Assembly (NCBI RefSeq): GCF_963675165.1
Contig: NC_087380.1
Location: 7,001,571-7,065,570, forward strand
Reading direction: 5' to 3'
DNA length: 64,000 bases
Source: Halichondria panicea
Lineage: Eukaryota; Porifera; Demospongiae; Suberitida; Halichondriidae
A model generated the notes under the pieces. It worked only from the letters and a program-made list of their open reading frames with translations, made no database searches and was not told the DNA's origin. The translations under genes and the position numbers were made by a program. This document shows positions 1-14,300 of the stretch, piece after piece. Every line of letters begins with the position of its first letter. Position 1 is the stretch's first letter.

Positions 1-143
1 GTACGATCAGCGAAATTAAAACAGGTGATGATGAGGGAACATAGTATCAGAGCATAATTTATACTATTATCGGCACGACCAGCTCTAATTGTATACCAAC
101 ACCATTATGCATGCACTGTGATGAGACAAAATGAATGAATCAC

Positions 144-2455
144 CTCCTCCAGTGACTCTCCCTCTTTGTTCTTTAAAGAGAGTGGTGGGGATTGGTATCT
201 GCCATTTCTGAGAAGACCAAGAGAGATATCCAATGTACCGATAAACCTGTAGACACATAAAAATTGTAGTCTAGACTCATACTACATACTACCAGAAATA
301 TCAAAAAATCTCACTTCAATCTAGCTCACTTGTTGCCTCTCTTTTGTCGGTACACGTCAAGCTTGAGTGATTGAGTACCGCTGGTCTGCAAGGGTTCCTT
401 CAGTGGGAACACTAACTCCTGTATTTAAAGAGAACAGTGACAATATCAAATGCAGTACGTAATCTGTTTGACTACAGTAAACCTAAACATGTACACACAT
501 TATAGTCACACGTAGTACTACGCTATTAAATGCCATTACATCAGTTTTGAGGTTATAAGCTATAGACAATATTCATACATAATTCACACAACTGCTCACC
601 TCATCCCAGTTCACAGCATGGCCCACTAGCGGTATCTCTGTTCTCACTCGGGATGGTCTCACTGTGGTCGTCTGTCTCTCTTTCCCTATATGGAAACACA
701 AGCATTAGCAGGCCATTTTAATTGTTCAACTAAAATGTCGGCCTGGGAAGAGGCAATTTCATCTTAATCTCAGAGATTTGTGATTGTCATACCATAAATA
801 GCCCCCCATGGATCGACTATATGCGGCAGAAATACATAACTCCCCCAGTACAGGAAACAGCCCACCTATACCCTAACTAACCCGGTGTCATAAAATGTTA
901 GGCCCCCCCGGGCCTAGAATTTTAATATTCTAGGCCCCCTCTTAAAAGTTTAGGCCCCCCATTAACAGCGCAAAATTATTAGCATTGAATGTGTATTCTC
1001 AAAAGTACAACAACATAAAACCAGCTATAATAAAGTATTTACAGTCTATGCAGTGCCAGTTGCTGAATGAAGCTCTCCTCACACGCACACATTCATGCAA
1101 CTGGTCGACCGGCTGGTCACAGCCATCACAGCACCATTCCATGAATCAGGTCTCATGCAGCACGAAGCACATAGAATTGGTCAGCCAGATTACAAAGGAA
1201 ACTGCTATATATTCACCTCATAATTATATCCCGGTTGCTGCTTCTGAGCAGCTGGGTTACTCCAAAAAGCTTATCAAGCCTGGACTACTAGAATCTTCAA
1301 ACAATGAGCTTTACACGGCAAGAGAAACTAGCTGATCAGTCTAACAAATGGGCAGGGCTCACTTGCTTGTGCACTTATTACATGCATGTACTGTGATTCC
1401 ACCATGCATAGATAAAAGAGTTTCTTCTCTCTATGATTCCATATTGAGAGCTGAGATAGTGATGCTATATATACTCCACAACAATTTACATCGATCTAGG
1501 AAAACATATGGAAGAAGATATGAATTGTTGTCTTTGCACTGAAAATCGTATGCTTTATAATTATGAATTCAAACTTCGCCTTCTTTGGCAGCCAGCCGTT
1601 CGGGGGATATAGCGCTATCATGTTTTGTCCTACTGGGAAAGTTGGAATGGCAAAGCTAGCACGAAGTTGCAAATAATTTTATGGCGATAGCTATGCACAA
1701 CATCGATTATCTTACAGACAGATCCAACATTGCAGAGCTGCATCAACGCATTTAACTCTTATAATTATATATAGGTATAAGCATGAGTAACTTGAAGGTA
1801 AATCTTCCTTCACTTTGAATTCCGTGATAGCTAACATTTTTGCTAGTACTTTTATACAGAGTCTTGGCATGTATGTCTCTTTGATGCTTTGTCAACTAAT
1901 AGAGCTAACCTTTACCATAATATTATATCTCTTTGACTTTGTTCTATCGTGCAGAAAAGGATAGCAGGGGGCCTAATCTCACAGTTGGGGGCCTAGAATT
2001 TTAACAGAATGGACCCCCTGGGGGGCCTAATCTGTTAACATTCTAGGCCCGGGGGGGGGCCCAAAATATTAAAATTCTAGGCCCTGGGGGGGTGTAAACA
2101 TGGGGGGCCCAACATTTTATGACACCGGCCCTGCCACGGGGGGACAGTGTACAGAAAACAGCCCACCCACCCTTACTAACCGGCCATGGCAGCTTGAGTC
2201 AGTGGAGGGGGGGCTGCCTACAGCAGGGAATTCTGCCATAGATAGTTCGAGGGACTCATTATTTTATGGGGGACCTTCAGTATAATATGGCATGGCAGGA
2301 ACACTGGATTGGATTCATCATTACTAGATTTAGATCTATACCTCTAGCTATAGTTAATTGTAGATACCTTCAAAGGAAACAACCACATAGAAACGGTCAA
2401 GGGGACTTCTTTCCCAACCAATGTCTGCACTTATTTCTTTTACTCTCAGAGCCAT
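144..2455 (-). CDS. Gene C: 5' part of a C2-death domain-Roc/COR paralogue (C2 exons only, runs off left edge)
   Basis: Four exons of a third paralogue of genes A and B are visible: 2368-2455 (ATG at 2455; starts MALRVKEISADIGW), 600-685, 330-418 and 144-246. All have GT-AG borders and the phases join without a break. Together they encode a C2-like beta-sandwich: first strand KEISADIG, then DRFYVVVSFEG, a TTTV strand, VNWDEELVFPL, LKLDVYR and KFIGTLDISL. C2 domains usually bind membranes or proteins; the Ca-binding aspartates are not obvious, so lipid dependence is uncertain. The fourth C2 exon and the death-domain and Roc/COR exons would lie left of position 1. Intron 1 is swollen by the 892-2128 transposable element, which genes A and B lack at this site. 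The start is the in-frame ATG homologous to those of A and B; a second ATG lies one codon upstream. Coding status is inferred from conserved frame and splice sites in all three copies. Confidence 0.6.
892..2128. mobile_element. Non-autonomous DNA transposon with CCGGTGTCATAAAAT terminal inverted repeats, copy 1
   Basis: The ends are CCGGTGTCATAAAATGTTAG at the left and its inverse ending GACACCGG at the right. Inside each end are repeated GC-rich subterminal motifs (TTAGGCCCCCC, GGGGCCTAGAATTTT). No transposase-like ORF is visible; the open frames at 985-1335 and 1348-1542 show no recognisable domain. A diverged copy lies at 29204-30259. The copy sits in intron 1 of gene C, flanked by two related stretches resembling ACAGGAAACAGCCCACC, so the target region is itself locally duplicated. 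Confidence 0.75.
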
Positions 2456-2799
2456 CATCTTGTCCAGAAGTAGGGCTGTGGGCTAGGGTTGGGCGTAACT
2501 TGTCAACTATACTGTATGGCCTCTGCTTGTCCTCATTGCATATTGAGCACCACTGGCTGCTGTAATGTTGGGTCTGAGTGAGTTCACATAGCCTGAGCAA
2601 ATAGCCATTGCTGTGTGCAACTGGTAATTGTCTTACCTTACACATCAACTAGCAAGAACTACTGAAAATCTACATCAGATATCCTCTTCCATCGCTAGAT
2701 CTACTAGAATAAAAACTATAAATAATACTATAAATGTAAAATGTCCTACTGCATGTGATCACTAAGGAATTACATTTAATTATACAGACTCCTACTCGG
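2456..2799. promoter_or_regulatory. Short head-to-head interval between gene C and the phosphatase copy
   Basis: About 345 bp separate the ATG of gene C (minus) from the first phosphatase-like exon (plus). The same arrangement occurs at 17158-17560 upstream of gene A. A shared bidirectional promoter is possible by position. I see no core-promoter motif I would rely on. Confidence 0.3.
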
Positions 2800-4924
2800 G
2801 AATCATGGTTTTACATGGGTGACCTTCAACCAGACCTCACAAGTGCAGCGTGGTATCCCTATATAGCGACAAGACGGACCTGTCCAGACAGTGACGAGAG
2901 ATGCTACAAAGTTTGTAGTGGGAGACGTGACTCGCTTCATTCACAGGACCACTCTCAGCAATCTGGTTCCACTAGCATGCAAAGTACGGTGAGTGTTGCA
3001 CTATTGTTCATTTGGTCCCTCCAAAGACATCACCTCTAGTGATGTACCAATCATTCTATTATGACAGAGATCACTCAACAACGTTCCTACAGGATAACTC
3101 TGTTATAAGTTAGACCTCCCTTAATTTATAACTGTCCTTATATAAATTATATCACATTTATTTATCAAGGTATATACACATTATAATCCCTTCCCTGTGG
3201 TAACGTAGCCACGAGGCATAATTTGGTAATTGTCCTTACAATGCAGTATATTGATGTTGACACATCCAATCACTATTAACCGAGCCCCCTACAGACTTAC
3301 AGATGTGGCTCCCCTGCCAATTGGAGTCAGGTGCTCACTCTGAGAACCCTGGGAGACCAAACCTCGTCCCCTACGCTGGCTGGTATTCTATGGTGACTTT
3401 GGACTGGAGAATGCTCGCTTTCTTCCCTGGCTCATTACTAAGGACGGTTTGATGCTGTACTGCATGCAGGGGACATGGTATTCAATGTGAGGATTTTTGA
3501 GTACATGAATCATTTCTGAGAAGCTAAACTTGATGGTGAAATGTTTGATGGAACTAAATTACTGCCTACCTCGAGATTGCATTCACTATTGACCTTTCTA
3601 GAATTACTACAGAAATTCAATTGCCACAGACATTCAGTTTCACTATAGCATGTACTTTTTTTAAGTGACATGTTCTTAATTAGCTAGTACTAGCAGATTG
3701 ATTGTCTACATGTGAGAGTTGGTGAGCCAACGGTGCACAAGTTTGGACTGGTTCTACAAATAAATATGCTGTGTTCCAAGCCTGAGCTTGTGTGTGTGTG
3801 TTCCAAGTTTGTGTTCCAAGCCTGAGCTTGTGTGTGTGTGTTCCAAGTTTGTGTTCCAAGCCTGAGCTTGTGTGTGTGTTCCGAGCGTGAGCTTGTGTGT
3901 GTGTGTCACTGTGTGTGTGTGTGTTCCAAGCCTGAGCGTGTGTGTGCTTGATTCTACTTGTGAATCGTGTCTCTTCTTTCTCTGCAGGAGTGGCCATTGA
4001 GTTGTGGAGTTATGAGCACATCTATGAACGGTACTGGCCTCTCTACGACTTCACGGTGAGCTCCCTCTGACCTGTCAGTGCTAGTAGCTTCATATAACAT
4101 TATAACATGTGCACTTAGCACCAAAACAGTGCACACACTAATATATACAGTACGTAATAGCGCAGTACCTCCCCCACTCACACGAGGACACTAGTAATTG
4201 GCATAAGTTATAATTGGCCTGGCATGCAAAGTTGAGCTCTATAATTGTACAATAGACTGTTGACTAGCTGACTCAGGTTAGGCACAAGTAAAAACGTTTG
4301 GCCCTGCTGGTAATAATGTTATTATTGCTGTCAAATGTTATATTCTCCCACTCAGGGTTGCCGTAAGAGACACTCTGGGTTCCAAAAGCGAGGGCTACGG
4401 CTACAGTAGGATGACAGTGTCATGCACAGTGGAGCAGATCAGTGCCGATCAGGTGAGTGGGTGGGTGGAGCTAACATGTACTGAGGGTACGTAGCTGCAT
4501 CAGGTGATAATGTCAATGAGCCTTTCAGCCAGACACTGAGTTAGTGGGTACAGGGGACAATAATTAACATCATGTACTAGCCGTTGTAGCGTTGTAGCAT
4601 TATAGAACCTGCATGTACCAATGTGCATTCCTTATCACTATAATCAGCTCTGCACCTTTAGAGTTAGTGCACTGTACAATGTGGAGCAGCATTTATTGTA
4701 TGTGCTACTGACACACACTAGCCTGGCTGGCAGCAACGTAGACTGATACAACTGGCCTATAATAAGCATGTGTATTTTGCCTAAACACAGCTTTAAACGT
4801 TTCCTTTCTCATTTCTACAGCCTGCTAGGATGGCACTGTTATTGACATGTACAATTCAAGTCCCTGGCCATCATCAAACACTATACCATGGACCCTACAA
4901 TTGTTGACTGTCTACATGCACTGA
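2800..4924 (+). pseudogene. Purple acid phosphatase (ACP7-like) copy 1, decayed
   Basis: Exon-like blocks match the metallophosphatase family of purple acid phosphatases. 2800-2988 carries TWVTFNQTSQV. About 3297-3485 carries TYRCGSPANWSQ, the metal-site motif YGDFGLENAR and VLHAGD. 3988-4055 carries ELWSYEHIYERYWPLYDF (the family's HEHxYER-type motif). 4356-4452 carries GYGYSRMTV and VEQISADQ. 4829-4924 carries DGTVIDMYNSSPW and a stop. It is broken: the 2800 exon has GG where copy 2 has the AG acceptor, a 4-nt insertion gives a TAG shortly after, the block before YGDFG is out of frame with it, and the 4356 exon starts in one frame (GCRKRH) and ends in another. The middle exons and the signal-peptide exon are missing. 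A functional protein would be a secreted or lysosomal phosphatase; this copy is almost certainly inactive. Confidence 0.7.
3776..3952. repeat. GT-rich minisatellite
   Basis: Tandem units of the form TTCCAAGCCTGAGCTTGTGT followed by (GT)n and TTCCAAGTTTGTG. It lies in an intron-like gap of the decayed phosphatase. The antisense open frame here simply translates the repeat and is not a gene. Confidence 0.85.
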
Positions 4925-5360
4925 ATTCTTTAATCGTGAAAATAATTATGATTGTGTCAAGAAATTAACAGTAAACAAATTATTCGTTCTCTGTTGATCA
5001 AACTTAAAAAAGTTGTCTTTGATCTTACAACAATTTACATAAAATGATTAAGTATATAATGATGACACTGATGTATATATATCTCACATCTATATACAAG
5101 TCACTAGCTATAGATGCAACAGCCACCGTTGTGTGGGAGGCTGGTCCCCTAATACTTCTCCAAAAACTCTTTTTATCTATGGTTTCACTATACACTGCAC
5201 ACACACCCACCTACATATAATTATCATGCAATGCATGCTGTCAATATAAATTATTGATGTGGTTCGTAAAAAATTCTTTGGATATATATAGCTACATGTA
5301 AAAAGGATACAAAAACGTGAGCTAAATAACAACACTTTTTACGCTGCTAAACTAATTTAG
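4925..5360. other. Intergenic spacer
   Basis: AT-rich sequence between the phosphatase relic and the 3' end of gene A. I see no gene, RNA or clear repeat. It presumably contains the gene A 3' UTR. Confidence 0.5.
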
Positions 5361-8300
5361 TTAGGGGTGTTTATTCTCTATCTTATAAATTAGGTCTTCC
5401 CTCTCCATACTGGGGGCTCTCAAAGCCTCCACCATGACCGACCAGCTCGGAGATCCCTTCCTGAACCACGCTTCCAGCATTGCAACAAAACACTTCTCCG
5501 TGTTATTGTAGTTAGTCTCTCTGATGCTCTGCATAAAGAACGAGGTATAGAAGATTAGGGTTGATACTAATATAGAGTGATTAGCTAATTAATGATACTG
5601 CATGTAGGTTACAGAACACCCCCCCCCCCGATATCACAGTCGATAATAAAATTAATACAGTTGAACGATCGTTGTGAGACACTCGTATACTCTGCACATT
5701 AAAAACAAATCAAGTAAATAAATGAGATAACGCAGTTAGTAGCTCATGCAGTATAGATACATACAGTGCATCCAGCTTAGAGATTACCCACTATAACAAT
5801 TTGCTGTTGTTCTATTAATCACCACAGACCCACCACCTTATGTTTCCATGGAAACATTTTTGAGTATGTTGTAGCTTGGTCATTCACCTACACCAATATT
5901 GGTATCAACACCATTTCTTAGAAATGTTCCAATCGAAAGATATTTACATTTAAGTACAGCTACTCACAAATTTGTGGTAATCTACTCTCTAAGCTGTATG
6001 CACTGTAGCATGCATGAAGTCTCCCCATTGTACTATACTGATATACACACTTTTATGAGTGAACTTTCCCCTGCAAATGGACGACTTTGTGCTCATGCAA
6101 TAATAGATCTACATAAGTCAATTTGGGCAACACTTACATCAATAGTTCCATTGTCCACACCCAAGTTAGAGGCCAGGAAATCCCACTTTGCACGAGCATC
6201 CCAAGTAGCATCTTTGACAGTCTTGAGAGTTATGTCACCACCTGTAGCTGTGGCCTCACCTGGACAAAGGGAGAACGTGGTGGTTTGGTAATGAAAAACA
6301 AGTAGCAAGAACATGTATATACTTTTGTCGAAACAGACGTGCATGGCTATATAATTATAGGTATGACGTACGTATCTGAGGTAAATTAAATACATTGTTT
6401 CTAGAAAAATAATTATTTTTTACTGGTTCTATAATTAGAACGATAACGTTTTTGTATCCTTTCTAAGAATTTTTTACGAGCCACGTCAATATATTGCATT
6501 ACATCATACCATACCTTTAGAATCATGACAGCCATAATCAATAATATATCTACTTACTGATATATCTCAAGCAGTGGTGCACTTTGAAGCAGAGCTGCTT
6601 GTTCTTGGATACTTCACAAGTGTAGAACCCATCGCAATGATCCCTCGTCACTTTGTCCACAGTGAGCACTGATTTATCTCCAACCATCTTGCTATTCTTG
6701 GTCCACTTAAAGGAGCTTGTGACACCAGGATTAGTAAAGGGCAGGGCATCAAGAGCAGCTTCCTCATTCAACTTAACTTCCTGGGAAATGATCTGATTCA
6801 ACACATTGAACATATAACCCACATGACATAAAAGACATTCTTTCATGCTCAGTATACATTTGCTAATACATAATACCAAGGGCTGAAGAGAAGAGGTGAT
6901 TCACAACACATTGAACATGTATACCGTATAGCAGGTAATTTTCGTGGGGTAAAAAATTTGTTATTTTCGTGGGCAAGCTGACCTCCACGAAATGTTAATG
7001 TAGGCGTGGCTTACCGGAACGTATGAATGCAGTGCAGCCACGAGACTAAACGAAATTTTTACTCACGAAACCACCGTTTTCCAGATAAACGAAATTTTTA
7101 CTCCACGAAAATTACCAGCTATACGGTATAACCCACATGACATAAAAGGCAATCTTCTCATGCTCTGTATACATTTGCTAATACATAATACCAAGGGGGG
7201 CTGAAGAGAAGAGGTACGTCCTTGATAATACTAAGCTAAAAATAATGTTCGTATCGTAATTGTATCATACCTTTCCAAACCAACATTCCTGATGTGGTGG
7301 CAGAGAAACACGATCACCCCCACACTGAAAGAAAGGACTGTGACCCTCCATCAACTGGCACAAACTCATTTCTTCAGCGTTTTGATGCTTTGGGCACTGA
7401 CAATCGAATGCAATAATCGGCTCGATCTTCTTGCTAATTCCGCTCATCACATACAGGACGGTAGTCAGCACATAGGAGCAGAGATCATGCATGTCACAAT
7501 CATATTTTCTGGTGATTCGAATCTCGTAACAGTCGGCGTGGGCTACCAGCGTGATGTGGTGTTCGGCACTATTGACATTGAAAGAAACTAGATTTCTCTT
7601 GACACGAGATTCTCGCATATTCCATTTCAGCCCCAAAATTATTTTTTGTCCCTCGGAAACCAACTTGCTGATCATGGCACAGAAGACACCAATGGGCACA
7701 TAGCCAGACTCGAAGGTGATCTTGATTGGAGAGGGTGTGTTGGAGTCGATGGCAGGAGCATTTGAAAGCTCTTCTTTTGAGGCACACTCGAGGATAGCTG
7801 GCATGAAGTAGACTGGCTGGGGACCTTTACCAACTATGGGTGCAAGGAGACTGACATGCTCAAGCAACTTCACAAGCTTGTCGACCGGGATCAAATCACC
7901 TTCCTTCACTTTTGCCTTGTTCAAACTAGAACAGCAGCGTTTAATCGTAGCAATCGAGAATTCCCCCAGTTCTTGCCACCTCTTGATCTCGGCAGCAGTG
8001 AAACGACACTTCCTATCAGTCGAGTGTAGAGATAGAAGAGATTCGACAATCAGGAGACTGATGCTGTTGAAGACAACATTGGGGCTGCAGATGACACGGT
8101 TTTTGAAGTAAGACTCCTTGTCCTCGATATCAGGGTAATAGAGAAGGGCCCCCACACACTGGTGCAAATACCAAATGGTGAACTTCACCTCCTCTTCATC
8201 CATCTGCAATGCTTTGCCAATCTGAATACACTCTTCCATCGTCGCAATTTCAAATTCTTTTCTCAGAATAACCCCAAAAAGGAGCTGTACAGGGCGAATC

Positions 8301-11300
8301 CGGAGATTGGCATCTTCAAAAAAAGTGTCAAATACTGTTTGAAGGTGTTCACGAATCGGATCAATGTCAGCATCTGTGCCATTGAAGTTGTCCACAGAGA
8401 AGAAGTGACTGTCATCTGGGTGGCTGATGACATCACCAAAATGTGAAGTAATGGTGGATAAGGCTTCGTGCTTCTCTTGGAGTTTTTCCTGCAAACGCTT
8501 TTCAGTTTCGGCTTGAATGGTAGAATCTGTGCTCAACTGATCAACTGCACTTGCTAGCTTGGAGAGGGTTTCGTTACATTGCTTCATCTGGAGCAGAAGT
8601 TGAATATTGGTTGTGAATCTGTTTTTGATTTCAGGAGGTAGAGCTTTCTCGAGAACTTCCACTTTGCTTTGCAATTCGGTATCCTCTTGTGGTGTGGGTG
8701 GTTTCTGTTGTTTTTCAGTGGTAGCCTTCGCCTTTGCTTTTTGCTCCACATGTTCCACTAGGTTTTTTGAAAATGAATCCAATTCTAGCTGCTTGCCAAC
8801 CTCTGCCTCTAATTCGGAAAATATCTCCTCCACCTTCTGCTCAGATTCAACTTCTTGCTGCACCTCCAGAATCAGCTGTATTGCGGCTCCCAGGGTGCTT
8901 TCGTCAAGACCCGGGTAATTCCCCTTGAGTTTTGCCTGAACGACTTCTGTCTTGGCTTGAATTTCTAACTTGTCTTGGTAAGTGCCCACTAGACTCACGA
9001 CAGCCTGAAGATTTCGGAAATGTTCAACTTTATCGGCAATCTCGGAATCAAGATCCGAATCAACTGTGACGTCATGGCTGATGGCTGAAAGAATTTGGGA
9101 GAGGGTCTCTCGAATCGTATACTTTGCTTGGTAGGGGGTGATTTTGTCTTGGTCACGTTCGTAAGAAACTTCATAAAGCTCGTCGAGATCTTTATCGAGA
9201 GGGAAGAAAGCGAGAAACATCCCCGGGCCCTTGCTCAAAAATGGAAGCATCTCTAAAAAGGCAGGCTGTCCACCTATGTCGATGATGTTGAGCAAAGCTT
9301 TGCCCAACAACTGTTCCATGTAATTGCCTCGCTTGACAATATTTCGAAGGTTTTCAATGATCTTGTGGACCTTGGTTTCTGGAGCCTTTGGTTTGGCTGG
9401 CTTGCTTGCTTCTTCCTGGGGAACTTGCTTTGTACTTGCCTCTGTGGGCTGAGCTTCGTTTGTGTCAACATTGGTTTCTAGAGTCTGTGATTTGGGTTGT
9501 TTGCTTCCATGCTTTTTGCTTGAATCCACTTTATCTGTGGGATGAATATCTTCTTTTAGCTTTAAATCATCAATGGGATCATTTGTTGGATCAGCAGATT
9601 CGACTGCTTTGGAAATGGCAGCATTTAGAACTTGCTGAAGGCCAATCAAGTAAGCGAAAATCAGTTGTGTTTCATTGTCAATATCTGTGGAGGCTTTGAG
9701 AATCAATTTGGAGTCACTTGACACAGCCAGGACTTGATTACACTCGGCAAGAAGAGTGCTACAGCGTTCTCTGTCTTGTGGTGGGATTGATGCCAGGTTA
9801 AGTATATGACCTAGCAGACGTTTTCGGAAAGTTGTTTTGCCGAGCCCTGAAAGGCCGATTAGGTACAGTTTAAGGTAGCGAAGGTTGATGGTGTTCTTCT
9901 TATCTGTCAGCAACTCGTTCAGCTTGTGTTCGTATTTCAACTGCTCTTCAACAGAGGCTGAAAGTGAAAGGTATACATATTATAAGTTTACAAGTGATTT
10001 ATTAATGAAAGCACCGCGGGTGCTGATGCCTCGGTGGAGGCGCCAAAGCTTTATGGTAATGAAGCTACAGTAGTATAGTTAAATAATAGCGGATAATTTC
10101 AGGGGGGGAGGGGGCAAAATATTTGTGGTTAAGCAATATTTAGTCACTTCATGGATAATACTTTTGTGTTTGCTGTTTGCACTGCAGGTAAAGGTAGGCA
10201 AGGTCGCTTCATAAAATATTTGTGGTCAGAGGTTAAACCACGAAAACCATAAATATTTTGCGCCATGAAAATTGCCTGCTATACAGTACACACATGTACA
10301 GTTCATTACATGCAGGGAAGAGCAAAAAAAGAGTGGAAATCATGTTGAAAAGGATGCCGAAAGTTCAAAGTCCATAATTATTAATGAAAACCTAAAATTA
10401 ATGGAAACAGTGTGACTTTGTAGCTCTTTTCTCATTCTTGCAGCTACCAATAGCTATAGCGTTTTAGTGCAGACCTATAACTACTAAGTAGAATAGGCAA
10501 CATATTTTGCTACGCAAGAGTGTGAATAGTTTCCAACAGCCTTCAAAGTAGCCATAACTCGAGAACGCAGCTTTATTTTGCATTGTAATCCAAGAACCTA
10601 ACTACTAAGTAGAATAGGCAACATATTTTGCTACGCAAGAGTGTGAATAGTTTCCAACAGCCTTCAAAGTAGCCATAACTCGAGAACGCAGCTTTATTTT
10701 GCATTGTAATCCAAGAAATCGTGACTAGAGAAGCCTCAGAGGAGGTACGACATAGGTTGACCTTTTTGCTAATGAGTTACTCCCGTATTGCATTCCTGCA
10801 GCATGACAGGATGTAACACCCTATAAGAGGTGTGGCCTCGCGTCATAATTTATCATCAAGTTTCACGGAGGAATTGTGAGTGTACGGAGAAAGAAGAGAA
10901 TATACGGAAGCACAACACCAAAAATTGCTTTCCTAGCTAGCTAAAAGACTACAAACGATCATAGTACTCCACAGAAGTTATAAATAATGCCTAGCTATAC
11001 ATAAGAAAATGAATAGCATACTCATAGTTGAAGAAATGAGCTATGAACTTACAGTGTAAGAGTTTGTTGCGCTTTCTATGGCTCCTGTCTTAATGTAACA
11101 CTTATAGTAGATACTAAGATTGATAAACTAGTAGAAAATGCCTCTTGGAGAGACTCCAGAAGAGATAAACACAAAGAAAAGTAAAATAGCGCTGACGGTG
11201 CATAAAATACCTGCCTGAGTCAACAATATCATGTGGGCGTGACATCCTGTCATGCTGCAGGAATGCAATATGGGAGTAACTCGTTAGCAAAAGGTCAACC

Positions 11301-14300
11301 TATGTCGTACCTCCTCTGGAGAAGCCTGTATTAAGGTATATACATGTATGTTCGCAGTACATGCTTAGTCAGCGAAAAACAATAAAGTGTATACCCTTGA
11401 AATATACCCGCTATACGGTATGTGATCAACTAGGTAAGTACTGAGTGATCAGAGGTCTCTCCAAAAATTGCATGCATCTTATAGGGCAGCCAAACCTCGA
11501 CAAGTCATAACACTCTATGAGTGTACCAGTTTTACTACCACATTAAACATTACCACTATAATTATAGTCACTGCCATTAGTCACGCTACTCACCTGCTGT
11601 GTCCTTGCTTTCCTGCACTGAGGAGTCATCATTCTTGATGTACTTGTCCTCAATCTCATCAGCAATGTCAGGACGGTTAAAACTTGGTGACCTCAGGGCT
11701 TTAACCAGCTCAGACCAGGTGGGGTTGGGTGAGGACTGGAGCCATTTTCCAAGCATTGCAGTGAAGCAATCTTCTGAGGCACGGTGGTCCTTATCAATAG
11801 CCTGTATAGAGTGAACATTAACGTTAACATGTTAAGCGGTTGGAAGTTTTAAAAAAATTAATGAAGGAAATCTTTAAATATGCGACGCTTGGACATTTCA
11901 TCTTTATACTTTAGCACCATTATTATTGTTTTGTACATAATTATATAGTCATTCTAGCTGGAAAATTACACGGTCACCTTATTTACAATTTACACGGTAC
12001 AGAGAGTCTTACAACACCGGTATCTGAATACCGGTGTTGTAAGACTCTCTGTACTGTGTAAATTGTAAATAAAGTGACTAATTGTTCATGAAACCATAGA
12101 GAGTGCTAGGAAACTGCATGCCCTTCAATCACCTGTAGTGTTCTGTGTGGTAGACCCAGCGCAAGCCCCAGGTTGAACCAATTAACACGAACGTCCCACA
12201 AGACAGCTCTCGCTTCTCCTAGTGTGAGGGACCCTGCATAGAAACACATGACAACCATTGACATCCACATTTATACAGTAGGTAACCGATCGAACCATGA
12301 CACAATACAATGTACATTACATGTATATAATGAAAGCACCGCGGGTGCTGGTGCCTCGGTGGAGGTGTCAAAGCTACATAACATAAAGCTACTAGTTATT
12401 AGCAATAGTTTTATACTGACACACATTATAATTATGAACAATTTTGCAATTTTGCTGCATGCATTAATTGTAAGGCAGAATCCAGAATCACAGAGAAACT
12501 CAAAGAGTGGGTAATGATCGACCATAATTGTTGTTAAAAAGGATAGATGCCAAAAATCCAAGTTTAAAATGGCTGCATTAGCAGAGTCTTGCCAGCTCTG
12601 GCTGAGTTCTCACTCTTGCAGCTACCAATAGCTAGCGTTCTAGTGCAGGGTAAGAGTGAAAATAGCTGCAAACTGCACTTAGCTGTTTCATGCAGCCATT
12701 AATTTTATGGACTTCGAACTTTTGGTATCGATCAACGATCATGGTCAGTCATTTCCCATTTTTTGCTTTATGTTTGGTGCCACCACCGAGGCATCAGCAC
12801 CCGTGGTGCTTTCTAGTGTTGTAAAATTCCTATAGCCTGACGCATCGCCGACTTAGGCTTAGCTACAGAATGATGTCACTTCTGAGTATCCAGCCTCAAG
12901 GTTTGAGATTGGATACCGCAGCGGGCTTAAATCACACCATGGAATTAAGGTATAATCCACCAATCGATGCATCATGTAGTGTAGAACTTACTATTAAGAG
13001 GTTGAACTCGACCCTGTTGCGGCTGCTCTCTTTCTGCAGAAAACAATGCATGATTAATAAAACTTTACACATAATAACGTATATCGTATAGCGGGGAAGT
13101 TTTGTTTGGTGTACATTTTTGTATAAACTGCCCAATTTCGTATTTTAAGTATTCGTACAGCTCAGGATAGTGACGTTGAACGTATCGTGGTAGAATAATT
13201 AATTTTCGTATGATGCTCTATCAGTGGTGTGCCTAACGAGGGGCTTTGGAGGCTTGAGCACCCCCTGGCCTTCCTGACAACCATGAGAGTAATCTAGCTA
13301 TCAGTAATGGTCTAGCTAACTGAGCAGTTGTCTCGAATTCTCTTATGCAAATGAAAGTACAGTAGAACCTCGCTAATCCGGACCCCTTTAGTCCGAAACC
13401 TCGCAAATCCGGACAAAATGGAAAACTGAAAAGAGGAGGGGCTGTCAGTAGAATAGACTTCTGCGCATGCGCAATCTAGCTTATGAGTGTACCAGTTTTA
13501 CTACCGCATTAAACATTACCACTATAATTATAGTCACTGCCATTAGTCACGCTACTCACCTGCTGTGTCCTTGCTTTCCTGCACTGAGGAGTCATCACTC
13601 TTGATGTACTTGTCCTCAATCTCAGCAGCAATGTCAGGATGGTTAACTAGCGGTGACCTCAGGGCTTCAACCAGCTCAAACCAGGTGGAGTGGGGTGAGG
13701 ACTGGAGCCATTCTCTAAGCATTGTAGTGAAGTAATCTTCCCTGGCATTGTCCCTCCCAATAGCCTGTATAGAGTGAAATTCATGTTAATTAAGTAACAA
13801 TAATTTTTCGTTGATAGTTCAAAAAAATTAATTTAGGCAATCCTCTAATTATGTGACGCTCAGACATATTTCCTTTAGCATCATTATTATTGTTTTTACG
13901 TACATAATTATAGTCATAGTCAAGCTGGAAATTAGTCACGATCACCTTATATACAATTTACGCGGTACATGCAGGGATTATAAAAACACTGGTATCTGAA
14001 TATTCTAACACATGTATTATGTTTATACTGGTATCAGAGTTTATATCGTGTAAAATGCATGGTGACCGTGACTAATTGTTCATGAAACCATAGAGTGCTA
14101 GGAAACTGCATGCCCTTCAATCACATGTAATGTTCCTAGTGGTAGACCCAACACACGCCCCAGCCAGTACCATTCAGCACGAACACCCAACAAGGCAGCT
14201 CTCGCCTCTCCTAGTGTGAGGGACCCTGGAAACACATGACAAGCAATGACATCCACACAACATTAATTGATTGAGATTGAACTATGACACAATACAATAT

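Noticed and set aside
985..1542. Two open frames inside the 892-2128 element as candidate transposase genes
   Set aside because: No catalytic or DNA-binding motif is visible, and the second element copy (29204-30259) does not keep the frames; chance ORFs in a non-autonomous element.
3680..3997. 105-aa antisense ORF rich in Thr/His
   Set aside because: It is a translation of the GT-rich minisatellite.
7292..9699. Several plus-strand ORFs of 60-100 aa opposite the gene A Roc/COR exon (also 24556-25818 opposite gene B)
   Set aside because: They are shadows of a long, well-supported minus-strand coding exon and have no domain of their own.
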